A stretch of DNA of 64,000 nt from positions 274,049-338,048 of the forward strand of contig JXTC01000091.1 in NCBI GenBank assembly GCA_002914845.1, written 5' to 3'. Positions 35,460-47,400 of the stretch are shown here, one piece after another. Source of the DNA: Trema orientale (Eukaryota; Streptophyta; Magnoliopsida; Rosales; Cannabaceae). Both the position numbers and the translations under genes were made by a program. The notes beneath the pieces were generated by a model that worked only from the letters and a program-made list of their open reading frames with translations, was not told where the DNA came from and ran no database searches. Numbering within the stretch: the first letter of the stretch is position 1; each line of letters begins with the position of its first letter.

Positions 35460-37480
35460 ATTAGCCTCTCACTCTTTAGTCGAGTACCCCTCCGAACTAG
35501 AGGTGTAATTGTACCAATATTTTTATCGCTATCTTGCCACACCTGTCAAAAATTCTTATCTATGCCTCTCAATGCCAAATAAATTACATATGGATTTCAT
35601 ACTTTCAAGCAAAGTTTATCTAATGTCAAGAAAATCTTGCTCAATTTATTCAACTTTTTAAATCTTGTCATGCAAATTGTACTCCTCCTTGTAATTTTCC
35701 ATACGACGAAATTCCAAACAGAACTAGTTCGCTTCAAACAGATAAACGCTATTAACTCCTCAATCTTTGGATGAAAGAAATTGATTAAAATTCACTGAAA
35801 GGCCTTCCGGAACCACCTAAGCTTCCAACTCGCTCCTAACAATGTGAATACGAATTCCATTCTAATACAAGATGAAACTCGTTCCACAAACCTGGATAAT
35901 TTAATTACATGAACCTAGATAAGTTCATTAGATGAATCTGGATAATTTAATTGCTTAAACTTTTGGTTAAATTATTACGACACATGACAGCCTTGTATTG
36001 CTTAAATCACCATGCCTTGGATTGCCAATTAAGAGTCTTCATCCATTAGATTGGAAAATATCTCTTCTATTCATTTGAATTTTGAAATTAATATTTTTTG
36101 GAACTCACATTCCCTTTCTTTTCAATTTTTTGAATTTCAAAACCACAACAGTCAATATACCCATTATAAATAGTCCCTCATTTTTATAACCAATTCTATC
36201 TTTTACTCTTTCTCATTTTTCTATTTCTCCCAAAAATTATTCTTCATTTCAATATCATCATGCACTTAGCACTCTAGTTGTTTCTATAAACTCCTATCAT
36301 CTATTTCATTTATTCATGCCTTTCTATACATATGATTGAATCTTTTCCCTTCTCTCTCCTTCCCTCTGCCCCCTTAGTTTTCACTACAAGTATAACTACT
36401 CATTATCTCTATTTACATATAAAGTACGAAACAACGAGCATTGTACACCATAAAATGGCATTCTTGTCTCATTAATAGATAAAAACATATATGAAATATT
36501 TTGAAATCTTTGCTAGCCATTATATGCTCAATATATGCAAATTCCTTGTATAGTTGATCTTATCTTGCCTCCCACTTGCTGCACAAGAGTTATTAGGCTC
36601 CATCCATTTGCTTCATGGATATACACACATTTTTTTCTTGAATGAAATTTTTCTTTATTATTGCCATAAAAATAACATAATTATGCACATGTAAATAATT
36701 CTTCTTTTTTTTTTTGTTTTTTATTTTGTACCTTACCACTATCCACACATCTTTACGAAAAATATACTTGTTGATCCAAATCCTTATTGCTGTAGACAAA
36801 AATGATTTTAAGAAACACCTTTCCTAACAATGGAAAATTACCTCCATTTGAGGACAATTCGAGCTCCACAACCTCTTCGAATAAGACCACTAGAAAAGAC
36901 CAAACCAATTCCTCATTTTGTTTCATCACAAATAGTCAAAACAAAACTTGTTCCATGGCGAATAATCTGAATGATAATTCACATCAACCCGAGTACACCA
37001 TAAAGTTTCTAGGTGGAGATAGATTATCCGAGGTCAAAAATCCTCTGTCCAAATTATCTTCTTCTCATTTAGAATAAAATAAGAAGACTCTATAATATCC
37101 ATCCCTCAATAAAAATTAGATTACTTCATTCATCCGAAAAAACTTATTCATTTATAGAAGATTGGACGTACTTTTATGAACATACTTTCAAACAAGGTCT
37201 TCATTTTGCGCTTCCACCGTTTGTTCAGATCATTGTCTTCAACTCCTTCTCTCCATAATTCTAGTTTGTGAATTCGAGTCATTGTTTCATCTAACTCCTC
37301 CATCTTTGGTCCTTCCATCATTGGCTTGTGCGAGGGTTTTTCGGTTTCCAATTGGCATAATTTAAGCTTTTTTATTCCACATTGCAATTTGATTACAACA
37401 TTTTGCTATCTTTTGATCTCCCTTTATCTCCTTGACTCCCTTTTTGTAGGAAATTCGATGGTGAGCTGAGGGTACTACTT
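35460..37480. other. Gypsy internal region, no recognisable pol
   Basis: Lies between the protease remnant and the 3' LTR. Short frames on both strands (for example 36802-37077 plus, 37148-37387 minus) show nothing recognisable. A complete element would have reverse transcriptase, RNase H and integrase here. Confidence 0.5.
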
Positions 37481-37489
37481 GTATTGAGT

Positions 37490-37840
37490 GAATCTATGGT
37501 TGCTCTAAGATGATGTTATAAGCTGATAGGTAATCCATAACTAAGAACTTGGTCATTAGCTTCTCATTTTTAGCATAAATAGGGAGCGTTATTTGTTTTA
37601 TTGCTGTGGTTTGTTCTCTATTGAATCCAACTAGCACTGTTTTAACTCATTCAATTTTCTCTGCATCGATCTCCTTATCTTTTAAAATAGAAAGGAATAA
37701 AACATCTACAAAACTTCAATTGTCAACTAGAAAGTGTTTAATCAGACAATTAGCTATGTTTAGGCAAATTACTAATGCATTATCATATGGTCTACATAGG
37801 GAGGAGAATTCCCTAGCGTTAAAGGTGATAGCTTAGTCTA
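37490..37840 (-). pseudogene. Gypsy retropepsin (aspartic protease) remnant
   Basis: The minus-strand reading gives PYDNALVICLNIANCLIKHF and a damaged LVD active-site region, then VDVLFLSIL, and further on LVMDYLSAYNIIL. This is the order seen in gypsy proteases (DDALV, IANC, VLVDGGSS, LVVD.PSAYN.ILG). Stops interrupt the frame and the DSG/DGG catalytic triplet is not intact. Confidence 0.7.
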
Positions 37841-38343
37841 GAAGGAAATCGCTTGGCTCTAAAGTTGGTGCAGACATGTTGCCTTATGGAAGAATTTGAA
37901 GTACCATTGTAGACCGATACCCCACAAATCACGTTTACCACTTAAAGAATGTCTAGTGGTGCCAGTGTTGCTTCCTTTTTTCTTGCTTCCTCTTTTAGTA
38001 CTCTCTTCTCCCTCTCTGATAGAAACATGTGCAAGTAACCTGTCTTCAATAATGCTGCTATCTTGAGACGTATCTATCTACATTCTTGAGTCATGTTTAT
38101 GTTCGTTATGAAACTTACATTACTTCTATCGATCCCTCTGGTTAGAACTAGCATAGAGCTTTCTAGGCCAATTCGCATCATTCCTTTTACACATATGGGA
38201 AATGACCATGTCCACTACCGATATGTTCAAGGGATAATCAGGTTTGAGATAATTGGATGGTGGGCTCATCTCTCTTCTATCTTCCCTCATTCTTTTATAA
38301 TATCTCATATTATCTCTCCATGTGTCTCTTCCTATTTTTTTTC

Positions 38344-38967
38344 CTATATACTCCGTTCAAACTTCTTCTTTTTTGAACAATCCATGTTGTAAAAGGCTTC
38401 GTCTTCTTCTAGTATAATAAACTCACGTGCACGTTGTAATATTTCCTCCATAGTTAGTGCCTCTTTAGTTGATAGCTCTTCATATAGCTTTGAACTATGA
38501 ATTAGTCCTCTTCTAAATACTTCAACTATTGTTCCTCTATCTAGTTTTTGGATCTCAATCATCTCTTTACTAAACTGCTTGATGTAATCTTTCAATGAAT
38601 CATTCTTTTGTTGCACAATATGGAATAAGTCGTTAAATTTCTTTCCTAATTTCATGCTGACAGAGAACTTGTTCATAGACTTCTTGGTAAAATCTGAGTA
38701 AGATAACACATATTCTGACTCAAGAGTATAAAGTTACTTCAAGGATGGTCCTTTCAAGCTTTGAGTAAAAGTTTCACTTTATCGCGTCCAACTTTTTGAG
38801 CAGAACAGAAATGATCTACATTAATTGTTCAAAATTGCAAATATTTTTATAGAGGTCTGTTGTTCTGTCATAGTCACGCAACTTTGATGTATTTAACTTA
38901 TCAGATTGACCACTCCCACGATGTGCTTGGGTTGTGACAAAGTTTGACACGATTCCCGCCATAATGT
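38344..38967 (-). pseudogene. Gypsy gag remnant
   Basis: A 121-codon open stretch (38709-38344) matches the retrotransposon gag family, with FNDLFHIVQQKNDSLKDYIK, FSKEMIEI, FRRGLIHSSKLYEEL and LQRAREFIILEEDE. Upstream, degenerate gag continues (KLRDYDRTTDLYKNI) to MAGIVSNFV at the edge of the solo LTR insertion. Further gag N-terminal remnants lie beyond it, at about 40300-40900. Confidence 0.85.
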
Positions 38968-40290
38968 TGTAGGGTAATTGATCTAACACTTAAGAAAAAT
39001 TATACATATATGCAAATATGGAAAACACATGATCATATCATGAATGCAGCGGAAAAGTTAGCGAATTTAGGTTTTAAAATTTTTACATGAAAACAGTTTT
39101 CATAACCATAGAACATGCATATATCAATTACAAGATCATGTATAACATAAATCAAATCTAGATACAAACTCCTAGAAATGAGATTAGGGTTTACCTCTTG
39201 CAGCGTGCTCCTCCTTGATCTCTTTGTTGATGGTGATCAAATTTCCAACCCTAAATCTTCTTGTCTATGCTCTTGATTGATGAGGCGAGTGGGTACCAAG
39301 TTGAAACCTTCGTTGGAGAATGATCAAGAACACCTTCTTGATCTTTTGGAACACCGGAATATGAGATGAGAGTGTGAGGTTGCAGGAATCTTTTTCTCTC
39401 CTCTCTTTCTCAGCCTTAGCCAATTTTTCTCTCTCTCTACTTGTGTCTATATGTATAGCACACTTAGAATTACTGTATAATTTTATCTCTCATATATCTT
39501 ATATATATGGGCCCAGAAATTGCTAATCTCAGTTTAACTAGGATTGAGCTTATTCTCCAATTTGGGCTTTAGGTGTATTTTTATAAATATGTCTAACTCA
39601 TGAAACTTATTTATAAAAATACCAACTTCTGTGTAGAATCATTATTTTACACAGTTTCATGAAACTAATTTCATAAAAACACCAACCAATTAATGAGCTT
39701 TACTGAGTTAGACAAGGGACCTAATGGATCCAAATAATCTAAGCTCCAATAATATGATAAATACATAATAACTCNNNNNNNNNNNNNNNNNNNNNNNNNN
39801 NNNNNNNNNNNNNNNNNNNNNNNNNNNNNNNNNNNNNNNNNNNNNNNNNNNNNNNNNNNNNNNNNNNNNNNNNNNNNNNNNNNNNNNNNNNNNNNNNNNN
39901 NNNNNNNNNNNNNNNNNNNNNNNNNNNNNNNNNNNNNNNNNNNNNNNNNNNNNNNNNNNNNNNNNNNNNNNNNNNNNNNNNNNNNNNNNNNNNNNNNNNN
40001 NNNNNNNNNNNNNNNNNNNNNNNNNNNNNNNNNNNNNNNNNNNNNCTTTATTTACAGATTGTGAACTAATTCATTTAGACTTAGATAAAGAAACAAGTCT
40101 CTCCATAATTAACACTTAATCATGTTTATTTCTTTATACATAAATAAAGTCATAGAATCTTTTTCAGATAAATAAACTATTCAACAAAAACAGTTTAATC
40201 TAGCAAACATTATAATTGCACATAAGAGAAAGTTGTTTACACTAAAAGGGTAAAATTAGAAATTTGCTTTTTAGGGCAAATATCCCAACA
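38968..40290 (-). mobile_element. Solo LTR nested in the gypsy element, perfect 5-bp TSD
   Basis: On the minus strand it begins TGTTGGGATATTTGCC and ends CCCTACA. AATGT flanks it on both sides (38963-38967 and 40291-40295). It aligns with the complete copy at 48413-50218 in opposite orientation. It contains the N gap 39775-40045. No internal retrotransposon region is attached, so it is a solo LTR. Confidence 0.92.
39775..40045. other. Assembly gap (271 N) inside the solo LTR
   Basis: Both edges align with the intact copy: the right edge matches position 48657 and the left edge position 49400. The missing piece should be about 742 bp if the copies are colinear. Confidence 0.97.
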
Positions 40291-40937
40291 AATGTCATAC
40301 TCCATCCCTGGACCATCAACTTTTGTCATATATAACTCGAGATTGGTTATCATTTAGAGCAATATAGCAACGTCTGCTGTTCTCATCGTGCTAGGAGGGG
40401 CGCCATGAGCAGTAAGTCGGACATTCCAGATTAATAAACAGTACGCACACTAGGTGAAGGGACATCTCCTTGAGTGATTCTTCCTCTTAAGGGTTGGCTA
40501 CTCATTGTCGAGATGCTAGAGGTTTGACCGGTTGCACCAAAGGTCAATGATTGCCTTCTTGATATTGGATTGAATTGAGCGGATGGGTATCGAACTAGAT
40601 AAAAGGAGATCTGCTAAAAAATTATGGAGGCAGAGCATGTAGTGTATTAACATTCCCTAAGTTGCCTTCTACATGGAAAATATTGCTAGAGCTGAGGCTA
40701 TTAACCATAATTTAAGCCATGCTACCCAATTTGGCTCTGAAGATCTGGTTCTTTATTCAGATAATCTAATTCTGAGTCATTACTTTTGCAGTTCGCTTCT
40801 CACTAGCCTATAATAAGGACGCAATCTGGGCTAGTTGTTGTTCTATTGTAGAGGCCTCTGTAACTCTATCATTGTTTGACATCATCGAAGGAATTTCTAA
40901 TGGATATTGATGATTTTTAGAGAATAATGACCAAATA

Positions 40938-40954
40938 CCCCATGGTGGGTGCCA
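40938..40954 (-). other. Primer binding site of the gypsy element
   Basis: TGGCACCCACCATGGGG on the minus strand, three bases inside the 5' LTR, where a tRNA primer site is expected. The cognate tRNA was not determined. Confidence 0.55.
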
Positions 40955-40957
40955 AAT

Positions 40958-41455
40958 TGCAAATAGTGATATCTATAATTACTCGAATAGGGGGCTAATA
41001 ATCGCAACAAAATCTGTACCTAAAAGTCCTTAGGGTGCTTGGGAGTACCTACAAAAAAGAGATTCTGGTGCTCAAGTTAGTATTGATGTGACTGAATCAA
41101 TATGAGAAATCTATATGTATTTATAAAAGAGATATTTCCTTTCCATTGGATTCTTCATAATTATCTTATAAAATCAAGTCATTGAATAAAAGTAAGATAG
41201 TTACCCGATGTTGTTACTCAAATTATGAAACTTAAAAGAAAAAGGATAACTACCTTATTTAAAAGAAATATTTATTTATCTAGATAAAAATCGATATAGA
41301 TTCCCATTCAAACTGATAGTAGACCAACTCCAAATTCCATATGGACTCATATATTCCATTCAAAATTTCCAATCGGCACATTATCTTCCTAACGAAACCT
41401 AATTTTCTAGACACATAGAAGAATGAATTGAGAGGAACAAAATTCAACCCCAACA
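40958..41455 (-). repeat. 5' LTR of the gypsy element
   Basis: About 498 bp, starting TGTTGGGG at 41455 and ending TTGCA at 40958, with a primer-binding-like site just inside. Confidence 0.9.
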
Positions 41456-43397
41456 AAGATAAAATGTTTATGGTATTTTATATATACGACAATTTAACAC
41501 CACTTGACTATATATAGGGTCTCAAGTTAGTAGGTTTTTTTTTTTATCTATTTATAGTATTTTTTTAGCCGTTGAATCGTCATCTAACGGTTATAATGAT
41601 TTAAGTAGTTGAAAAAAAAATACTCTTTCTCTCTCTACATTTTTACCATGAAAAAACGTCTAAGATGAATTTTGATTAGGTAAAACCATAATACATATAG
41701 ATAACTAAAAAAAAAACGTATTGTATTGGTGTCTGTATAATATATATACATATATATTTCCATTGAGTTAAGAAATTAAATCAAGAGATTATTAATTTTC
41801 ACTTCTTTACTAACCGCAGGCCCAATTAAATCTGTTGAAAAAAGTATTAATTTTTACAGATTATATTCTTATGTTAGAGGAAATTAACGGTTTTATAGGG
41901 AGGAAGAGGGAAGAGGAAAAGTTGGTCTATGAATATACGTTCCTCTACAAAATTTTCACTCTAAGCTTAATTAAGCTCCAGTACTTTGGTTTTGGGAACA
42001 TTAAAGGCCCGTTGCTTAATTAATTCATATGGAAAGCAATAATACTGGTGGAAAAGAAACTACTCCATTGAAATCACTCATTAATGGTCAAGTTATGTAT
42101 TATACTATTTTATATATGATCAGATCACTTAACATTATATAAGAAAATCTTAATTAGATCTTAATATCTTGACTACGTACGTGGGTTCATGTTACTCAGT
42201 ACTTTAGTACAATATTCCACAATATTTTGGAAAGCTACGTCAGACATATAGTAGAAAAGTACGACGAAGAATTTGTCTTAAATACAAAGAATAGTGTTGC
42301 AATAACAGTGAAAAAAAGAATATATTTTACAACCTTATCTTCCCCACTTGAGGAAAGTGTGGCACGTTAATCCCAAACGAAGATGATCCAATTCCAACGT
42401 CAGTGCACCATCATAAATACTCATAATAGAGAAACTAATTATAGAAACAAAACTAATCTCTATCAGTCCATTAATGTACGTCAATTCAATAATTTATACA
42501 AAGAGATAACGAATATTAATCAAAAATGGTACTACAATTCAAGCAAAAAATCTCTTGTACAATGTGTAACGTTGATTGAAAAAGAAAAAAAAAAAAAAAC
42601 TCTTGTATAAGAATCTCTTATATATTTTGCATCAATTGATGTGCATGATACTATAACTGATTATATTTTAGTGTGTTTTTACGTCAATTGGTGTGCGACA
42701 TAATTTAAATTAATTAGTCAGTAATCAACATCGTTCAAAAATTAAAAAGCTATCTCCCAAAAGAAAAAAAAAAACACCATTGAGAAAAAAGTAATTAAAA
42801 TAAAAAATTAGAGTTTAATACTGCAATTTTTTTTTTTTTTGAAAAGAACTGCAAAAATATTTAATGCATGGCAATATTATCTATTAGTAGTATTAACGTA
42901 AAAAGATCAACAAATAAACTTAATTAACCAATACATACACATATACATATGTGCTAATTTAATCGGGATATATATTTTTAATTTGTGATCGAGGTTATTA
43001 TGTCATATCATTCTACTCCTTGATATAGCTGAATATTTATGGCTCGAAAAGAAAATCGTGAGCAAACTAGGCTGATCGTGATTCATTGCAATTATGTTAG
43101 ATCACCATATCTCAAAATCAAACCAAAGAAACTAATTAATGAAAAGAGGAAAAGAACTTCAATATATAATTTGTGGTTTAAATTTCACACTGCAAACACA
43201 CTCGCTTGCAACAAATTATATATAGCAGCACCCCGCTAATTCCATTTCATGCTTAATATATAATAGTGTACTATATATAATGGTATTTCTGTATATGAGT
43301 TGCAAATGGAAAAGGTATAGTACTTAAGAAAAGAATTAAGCTTTAATTAATTTCTTAATCTTTCTGATCTCTGTTTTTTTCCCCTGAGAAAACTTAA

Positions 43398-43886
43398 GTG
43401 TTTGGTATAATAGAATAGTCACTGGAATAGAATGACAATGCCAATAAAAATTTATTTTTATTATTTAGTTTGACAAAAAAGCATAAAAACAGTTATTCCA
43501 TTAGAATTGCTATTCCATCGTGAATTCTAATTCCTAAAGGAGACTAATGGAATATGTTATTCCATTCCATCAAATTAAATAATTTATCATTTTTTAAAAA
43601 TATCCTACAAAATATCAAAACCACTTATCCTAGTTTTAAATAATCTTATACGGTATTTTCTCCTACCTTTACTCTTACGCTTTTTATTTTTTATTTTATT
43701 TTAAAAAGTGCTACCATAAAGAGTCTTGACTCAAATCAAAAAAGCTGCAGATATAAGTTTTTCCATTTTTATTTGAGCATAGTATATATCTTAGCATAAA
43801 TAAAGATAAATTACACGTATTTGTGAATTTTATTTACCTTTACTATTTTAGTATTATATATTAATTTATAATACTAACAAACGCTT
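43398..43886. mobile_element. MITE inserted in unit 2
   Basis: Absent from unit 1 at the equivalent place. The left end AGTGTTTGGTATAATAGAAT and the reverse complement of the right end, AGCGTTTGTTAGTATTATAA, resemble each other as imperfect terminal inverted repeats. Several ATTCCAT/ATGGAAT blocks lie inside. No coding capacity. Confidence 0.65.
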
Positions 43887-44544
43887 CCATACACACCTGC
43901 ACGTGAAATATATGTAAATTTATAACATACTCGTTGGACATTTCTGATTTACGGTACGTGTGACAAGGACTGAATTATCCGATTAATTTGAAGAACACAC
44001 GGAAGAAAATGATAATGGAAATAGTATCATTTTGTTTATATAAGCTTTAATGCAATATTATCATGAAAGACTTGAAATGCATGTCATGGAGAGATAATAC
44101 TAGCAAGTTATGGGAAAAATATGTCCAATTGAAGATCAATTGGGCAATTGGATCACAAGTTGGAATGTCTATATATCATATGAATAACAACGTTATAAAT
44201 ATGAGACTAACTTATATCAGTAGATTGGTCAAGAGATAGCGTTTTAATACTATTAATATGATGAAATGTGAGAGAGACTCCATAAGTTTTTTGTCAGTGT
44301 CATATTTCAAATGAAACAAGAAGTCAGCACCACTTGATTAAATATATTCATGCGTTAAGGAAAAAAAAAAAAAGGTAATTATTCTTAAGGAGAAAATCAA
44401 GGATTAATTATTGATAATTCCTAGGATCTCTACAGACTTTTTATTCCGAGCTTAATTAAGCTCCAGTACTTGGTGTTTGCCTGGCTGGCTGGCGCATTAA
44501 AGTTCCATTGATTAATTAATTGATAAGGAAAGCAATAACTACGT

Positions 44545-44706
44545 CAACTGGGGTTAGCTCAAGGTTGTTTTGGGGATGTGTGTGTGAGTTTAGAGGGTCA
44601 AAAGTTCAAATCTTGGTAGTGTATGTCCGATATTTTCTTTTAAATATGTAGTAAGTGGTGGTCATTAGTTAAACTCCACTTTTTTTTAAAAAAAAAAAAA
44701 AGAAAA
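44545..44706 (+). mobile_element. tRNA-derived SINE-like unit
   Basis: An A-box-like GGTTAGCTCAAGG and a B-box-like AAGTTCAAATCTT are about 50 bp apart and the unit ends in a long A tract (about 44688-44706). It interrupts homology between units 1 and 2. Flanks AGCAATAACTA and AACAATGGCTA may be a diverged target duplication. Confidence 0.6.
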
Positions 44707-45274
44707 ACAATGGCTAGCAATGGGAAAGAAACTAATTAATTAATAAGGAAAGCAATAGCTAGCAATGGGAATGAAACTAATCCATCAAAAATCAATTCTA
44801 TTAATGAATCCAAAAAAATTAAAAAGGGAAAACCAATTCCATTAATTAGTCATATGGTCAAGTTATCATACTGTTTTGTATATGATCAAATCACTCAACA
44901 CTATATATAACGAAATTACTAAATCTTAGTGTATCATGAGTCATGACCACGATGGTTCAGGAATCTCATTTTAGTCCCAATAATATTTCACAATAATAAG
45001 GAGAGGTTCATTAGTACGCGTGGCATATATGGACTGAAAGTAGAAACGTACGAGGAAATATGTCTTAAATACACAGCATTAATATTGCAATAATATTAGA
45101 GCAAAACAATAGTACAACGTTTTCCTAATTTCTTTTAAACAAAGAAAAATGCAAAAAAAAAAAAAAAAAATCAATAGGACAAGTACAACCTTGTCTTCCA
45201 CACTTAAGAAAAGTGTGGCACCTTAAATTCCAAATCAACATGATAACGTCACAACACTATCATAAATACTCATA

Positions 45275-45473
45275 GGCCATATTTATTAATCCATAAAAAA
45301 AAATGAATAAAAAGAGAATAATAAAAAGAATGAATGGAAAGAGAACAAAGGGAATAAGAATTTGAAATAAGAAACAACGAAGTTATAATTCTCTTTTATG
45401 AGTAATTAATTAGTACGTAAACACATAGAAATATTTTTCTTTTCCTCTCCATTATGGATTAGTAAACATGTCC
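45275..45473. mobile_element. Short MITE, about 200 bp
   Basis: The left end GGCCATATTTATTAATCCAT and the reverse complement of the right end, GGACATGTTTACTAATCCAT, form about 22-bp terminal inverted repeats. It sits at the right edge of unit 2. No clear 8-bp target duplication. Confidence 0.75.
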
Positions 45474-45529
45474 ATAAGGATAGAAAAGAAAAGGAAAAAG
45501 AAAACTTATAGAGAAAATTAGATTTTTTA

Positions 45530-45905
45530 TGGTAAAAGGTTTTTTTTTTTGAAAAATCTCAGATTTTGAAATTGTTTGAAAAATTTTGAATTTAATTCGA
45601 AATATACAATTTTTTAATAATTGGTGAGATAGTTAAGGTAATCTGTCAAATTAACTGAGATAACTTGATTAGTTACTTCAAGTAACTAGATTAGCACCCA
45701 AAGTAACAAAACTGGATACCTTGAGTATCACTAAAGTACCAATTTTGAAGAAAATTAGTATTTTTCTAAATATTTTTTAAAAATGATATTTTTCTAAAAA
45801 CGTTTCAAAAGTGATATTTTTTTAAATAAACCCGGAATTTTTCCAAAAAATCAGCCCAGGATTTTTCAATTTTTAAAACAATGGGCCTGGATTTCTGTAA
45901 GAAGC
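45530..45905 (-). repeat. Dispersed repeat family A, copy 3
   Basis: Reverse-complement orientation: GAAAAATCTCAGATTTTGAA at the left, CTTCAAGTAACTAGATTAGC in the middle, CCCAGGATTTTTCAATTTTT and GGGCCTGGATTTCTGTAAGA at the right. Confidence 0.8.
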
Positions 45906-47400
45906 CCAAAGTAATACCACAAGACTGTATATTGGATGAAAGTGATACATATAATACTTTTCAGATTAATACCAAAGACATTCAACCCATTTTCATGAAA
46001 TATCATTTTAAGTCCCCTGTTCAATTACTAATCCAAAAGAGACCTCTTGGTTTTTATAAAGAGAGAAAATAATCGATTGGTGCTTTTTTTGTGTGTGTAA
46101 ATATACCAATTATATGATCTTTCGTTAATAGTGGTCAAAACTTGAGGTTGATAGCTCTTGTTTGAATATTTAGTAGTGTTTCTCTGTTTTTATTTAACTC
46201 TGATGGTCTTAAAAAGAAAATCTTAAGTTTCAAAATGGTTTTGAATTTGAATTGAAATTAAATCTTTTTAATAAATGTTTGGCCACAAGTAAATGAGTAA
46301 AGTCTTAAAAAGAGCATTTAAGCATTTCAAACTTTTAGTTTGACGAAAAAAAGGAGGGAATATTTTTTTTCCCCTCTTTTAAAAAAAATGTAAGGGGTAG
46401 TTTTTGTAATTCTAAAACAGGGTTACTATAATAGATAGGGTGTTTTTGCTATTATTTTTTTTAGGCTCTTTGCAATATAGACCATATTATAACTAAAAAA
46501 TATTAGTTTGCAAAAAGTTTTAAAAGTGGGTCATTTACGAGTCTTTTTTTTTTTCGCTTGATCTTAGGACATCCAAATTGGAAGTAAGTAGAAAAAAAAA
46601 TTGATAAATACTAGAGAGAGTAAAATCTGAAAAAGTAAAACATGTCTCAAAAATGTTGTCACTCACCAAAAGCTAATGTAAGATGCTAAACACTCCAACC
46701 CTAACATGTAAGAATTTATGAGCAATGTCAACAAATAATTTTTTTTTTTTTTACAATATCCAAAATGGAAATTTGTGAGAATAATTATATATATATGTAT
46801 ATTTAGAATAAAAGTAATATAATTGTTTAGATCTGCATGATATTATATAAGAGGTTATATTCACACCCCTAACTCGCATAAATGCACTTTTATTTTTTTA
46901 AATTTTTATTATATTTATATCCTTACTTAAAAATATAAAAATATACAATTATAGCCCTTTCGTTGAATTTATGACATTTTGATGAGGAGGATATTCCAAT
47001 TTCTATCCATTCCTAGTAATCTAGCCCATACGGAAACAGTTGTCAATTTGTCTCCTGCAATAAAAGGAATATAGTAGATAATTAATTGTTACTACTTTAT
47101 ACTCATGAACTTGCTACCAATTTATATCCATCACACATATAACTCATAATAATAAGTTAAATACATAAATATGTTCTCCAAATAATTAGACCATACGCTC
47201 TAAAAATAAACACAACATGAAACTCATACTAAAGTTACAAATCAATACAATGTTCATCTTAAATATGTGAGTCTAAGTAACATATATCAAGTTACTAATA
47301 AAATCAACAACAACAATTTTACATATCACACTTAGAAAGAAAGATTAAAAGTACACATCAAGTACATTTCGAACTCAAATAGTTGTGCGTTTTTAAGTTA
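45906..47400. other. Intergenic, no gene recognised
   Basis: AT-rich; a 63-codon frame at 45881-46072 has no recognisable features. No gene supported. Confidence 0.45.

Larger units (their letters stand above)
34980..41455 (-). mobile_element. Ty3/gypsy LTR retrotransposon, degraded, minus strand
   Basis: Two direct repeats of about 480-498 bp flank gag and protease remnants that read on the minus strand. LTRs start TGTTAGGG/TGTTGGGG and end CTACA/TTGCA. A primer-binding-site-like TGGCACCCACCATGGGG begins three bases inside the 5' LTR, and a purine-rich AGAGTGAGAGG precedes the 3' LTR. Reverse transcriptase and integrase were not found, so it is a deletion or non-autonomous copy. A 1.3-kb (as assembled) solo LTR of another family interrupts it. 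No matching target duplication was found. Confidence 0.85.
31921..42410. repeat. Tandem segmental duplication, unit 1 (invaded)
   Basis: Stretches colinear with unit 2 remain at 31925-31990, 33905-34979 and, beyond the gypsy element, 41456-42410. Landmarks include ACGTCAATTCAATAAT, TTATGGCTCGAAAA, TTTGTGGTTTAAATTTCACA, ACGTGTGACAA...GGACTGAATTA, and after the insertion AGCTTAATTAAGCTCCAGTA and AAAGTGTGGCAC. Original length is estimated at 2.2-2.4 kb after removing insertions. I recognise no gene in the shared sequence. Confidence 0.8.
42411..45274. repeat. Tandem segmental duplication, unit 2 (invaded)
   Basis: Colinear with unit 1. It begins at the shared CATCATAAATACTCATA landmark (42409), which returns as ATCATAAATACTCATAG near 45259. 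Internal landmarks: ACGTCAATTCAATAAT near 42480, TTATGGCTCGAAAA near 43036, GTGTGACAAGGACTGAATTA near 43959, AGCTTAATTAAGCTCCAGTA near 44451. It carries a MITE and a SINE-like insertion. Short open frames inside are not supported as genes. Confidence 0.8.

Noticed and set aside
36802..37077. 91-codon plus-strand frame in the gypsy internal region
   Set aside because: Opposite strand to the element's genes, Ser/Asn-rich, and no recognisable domain.
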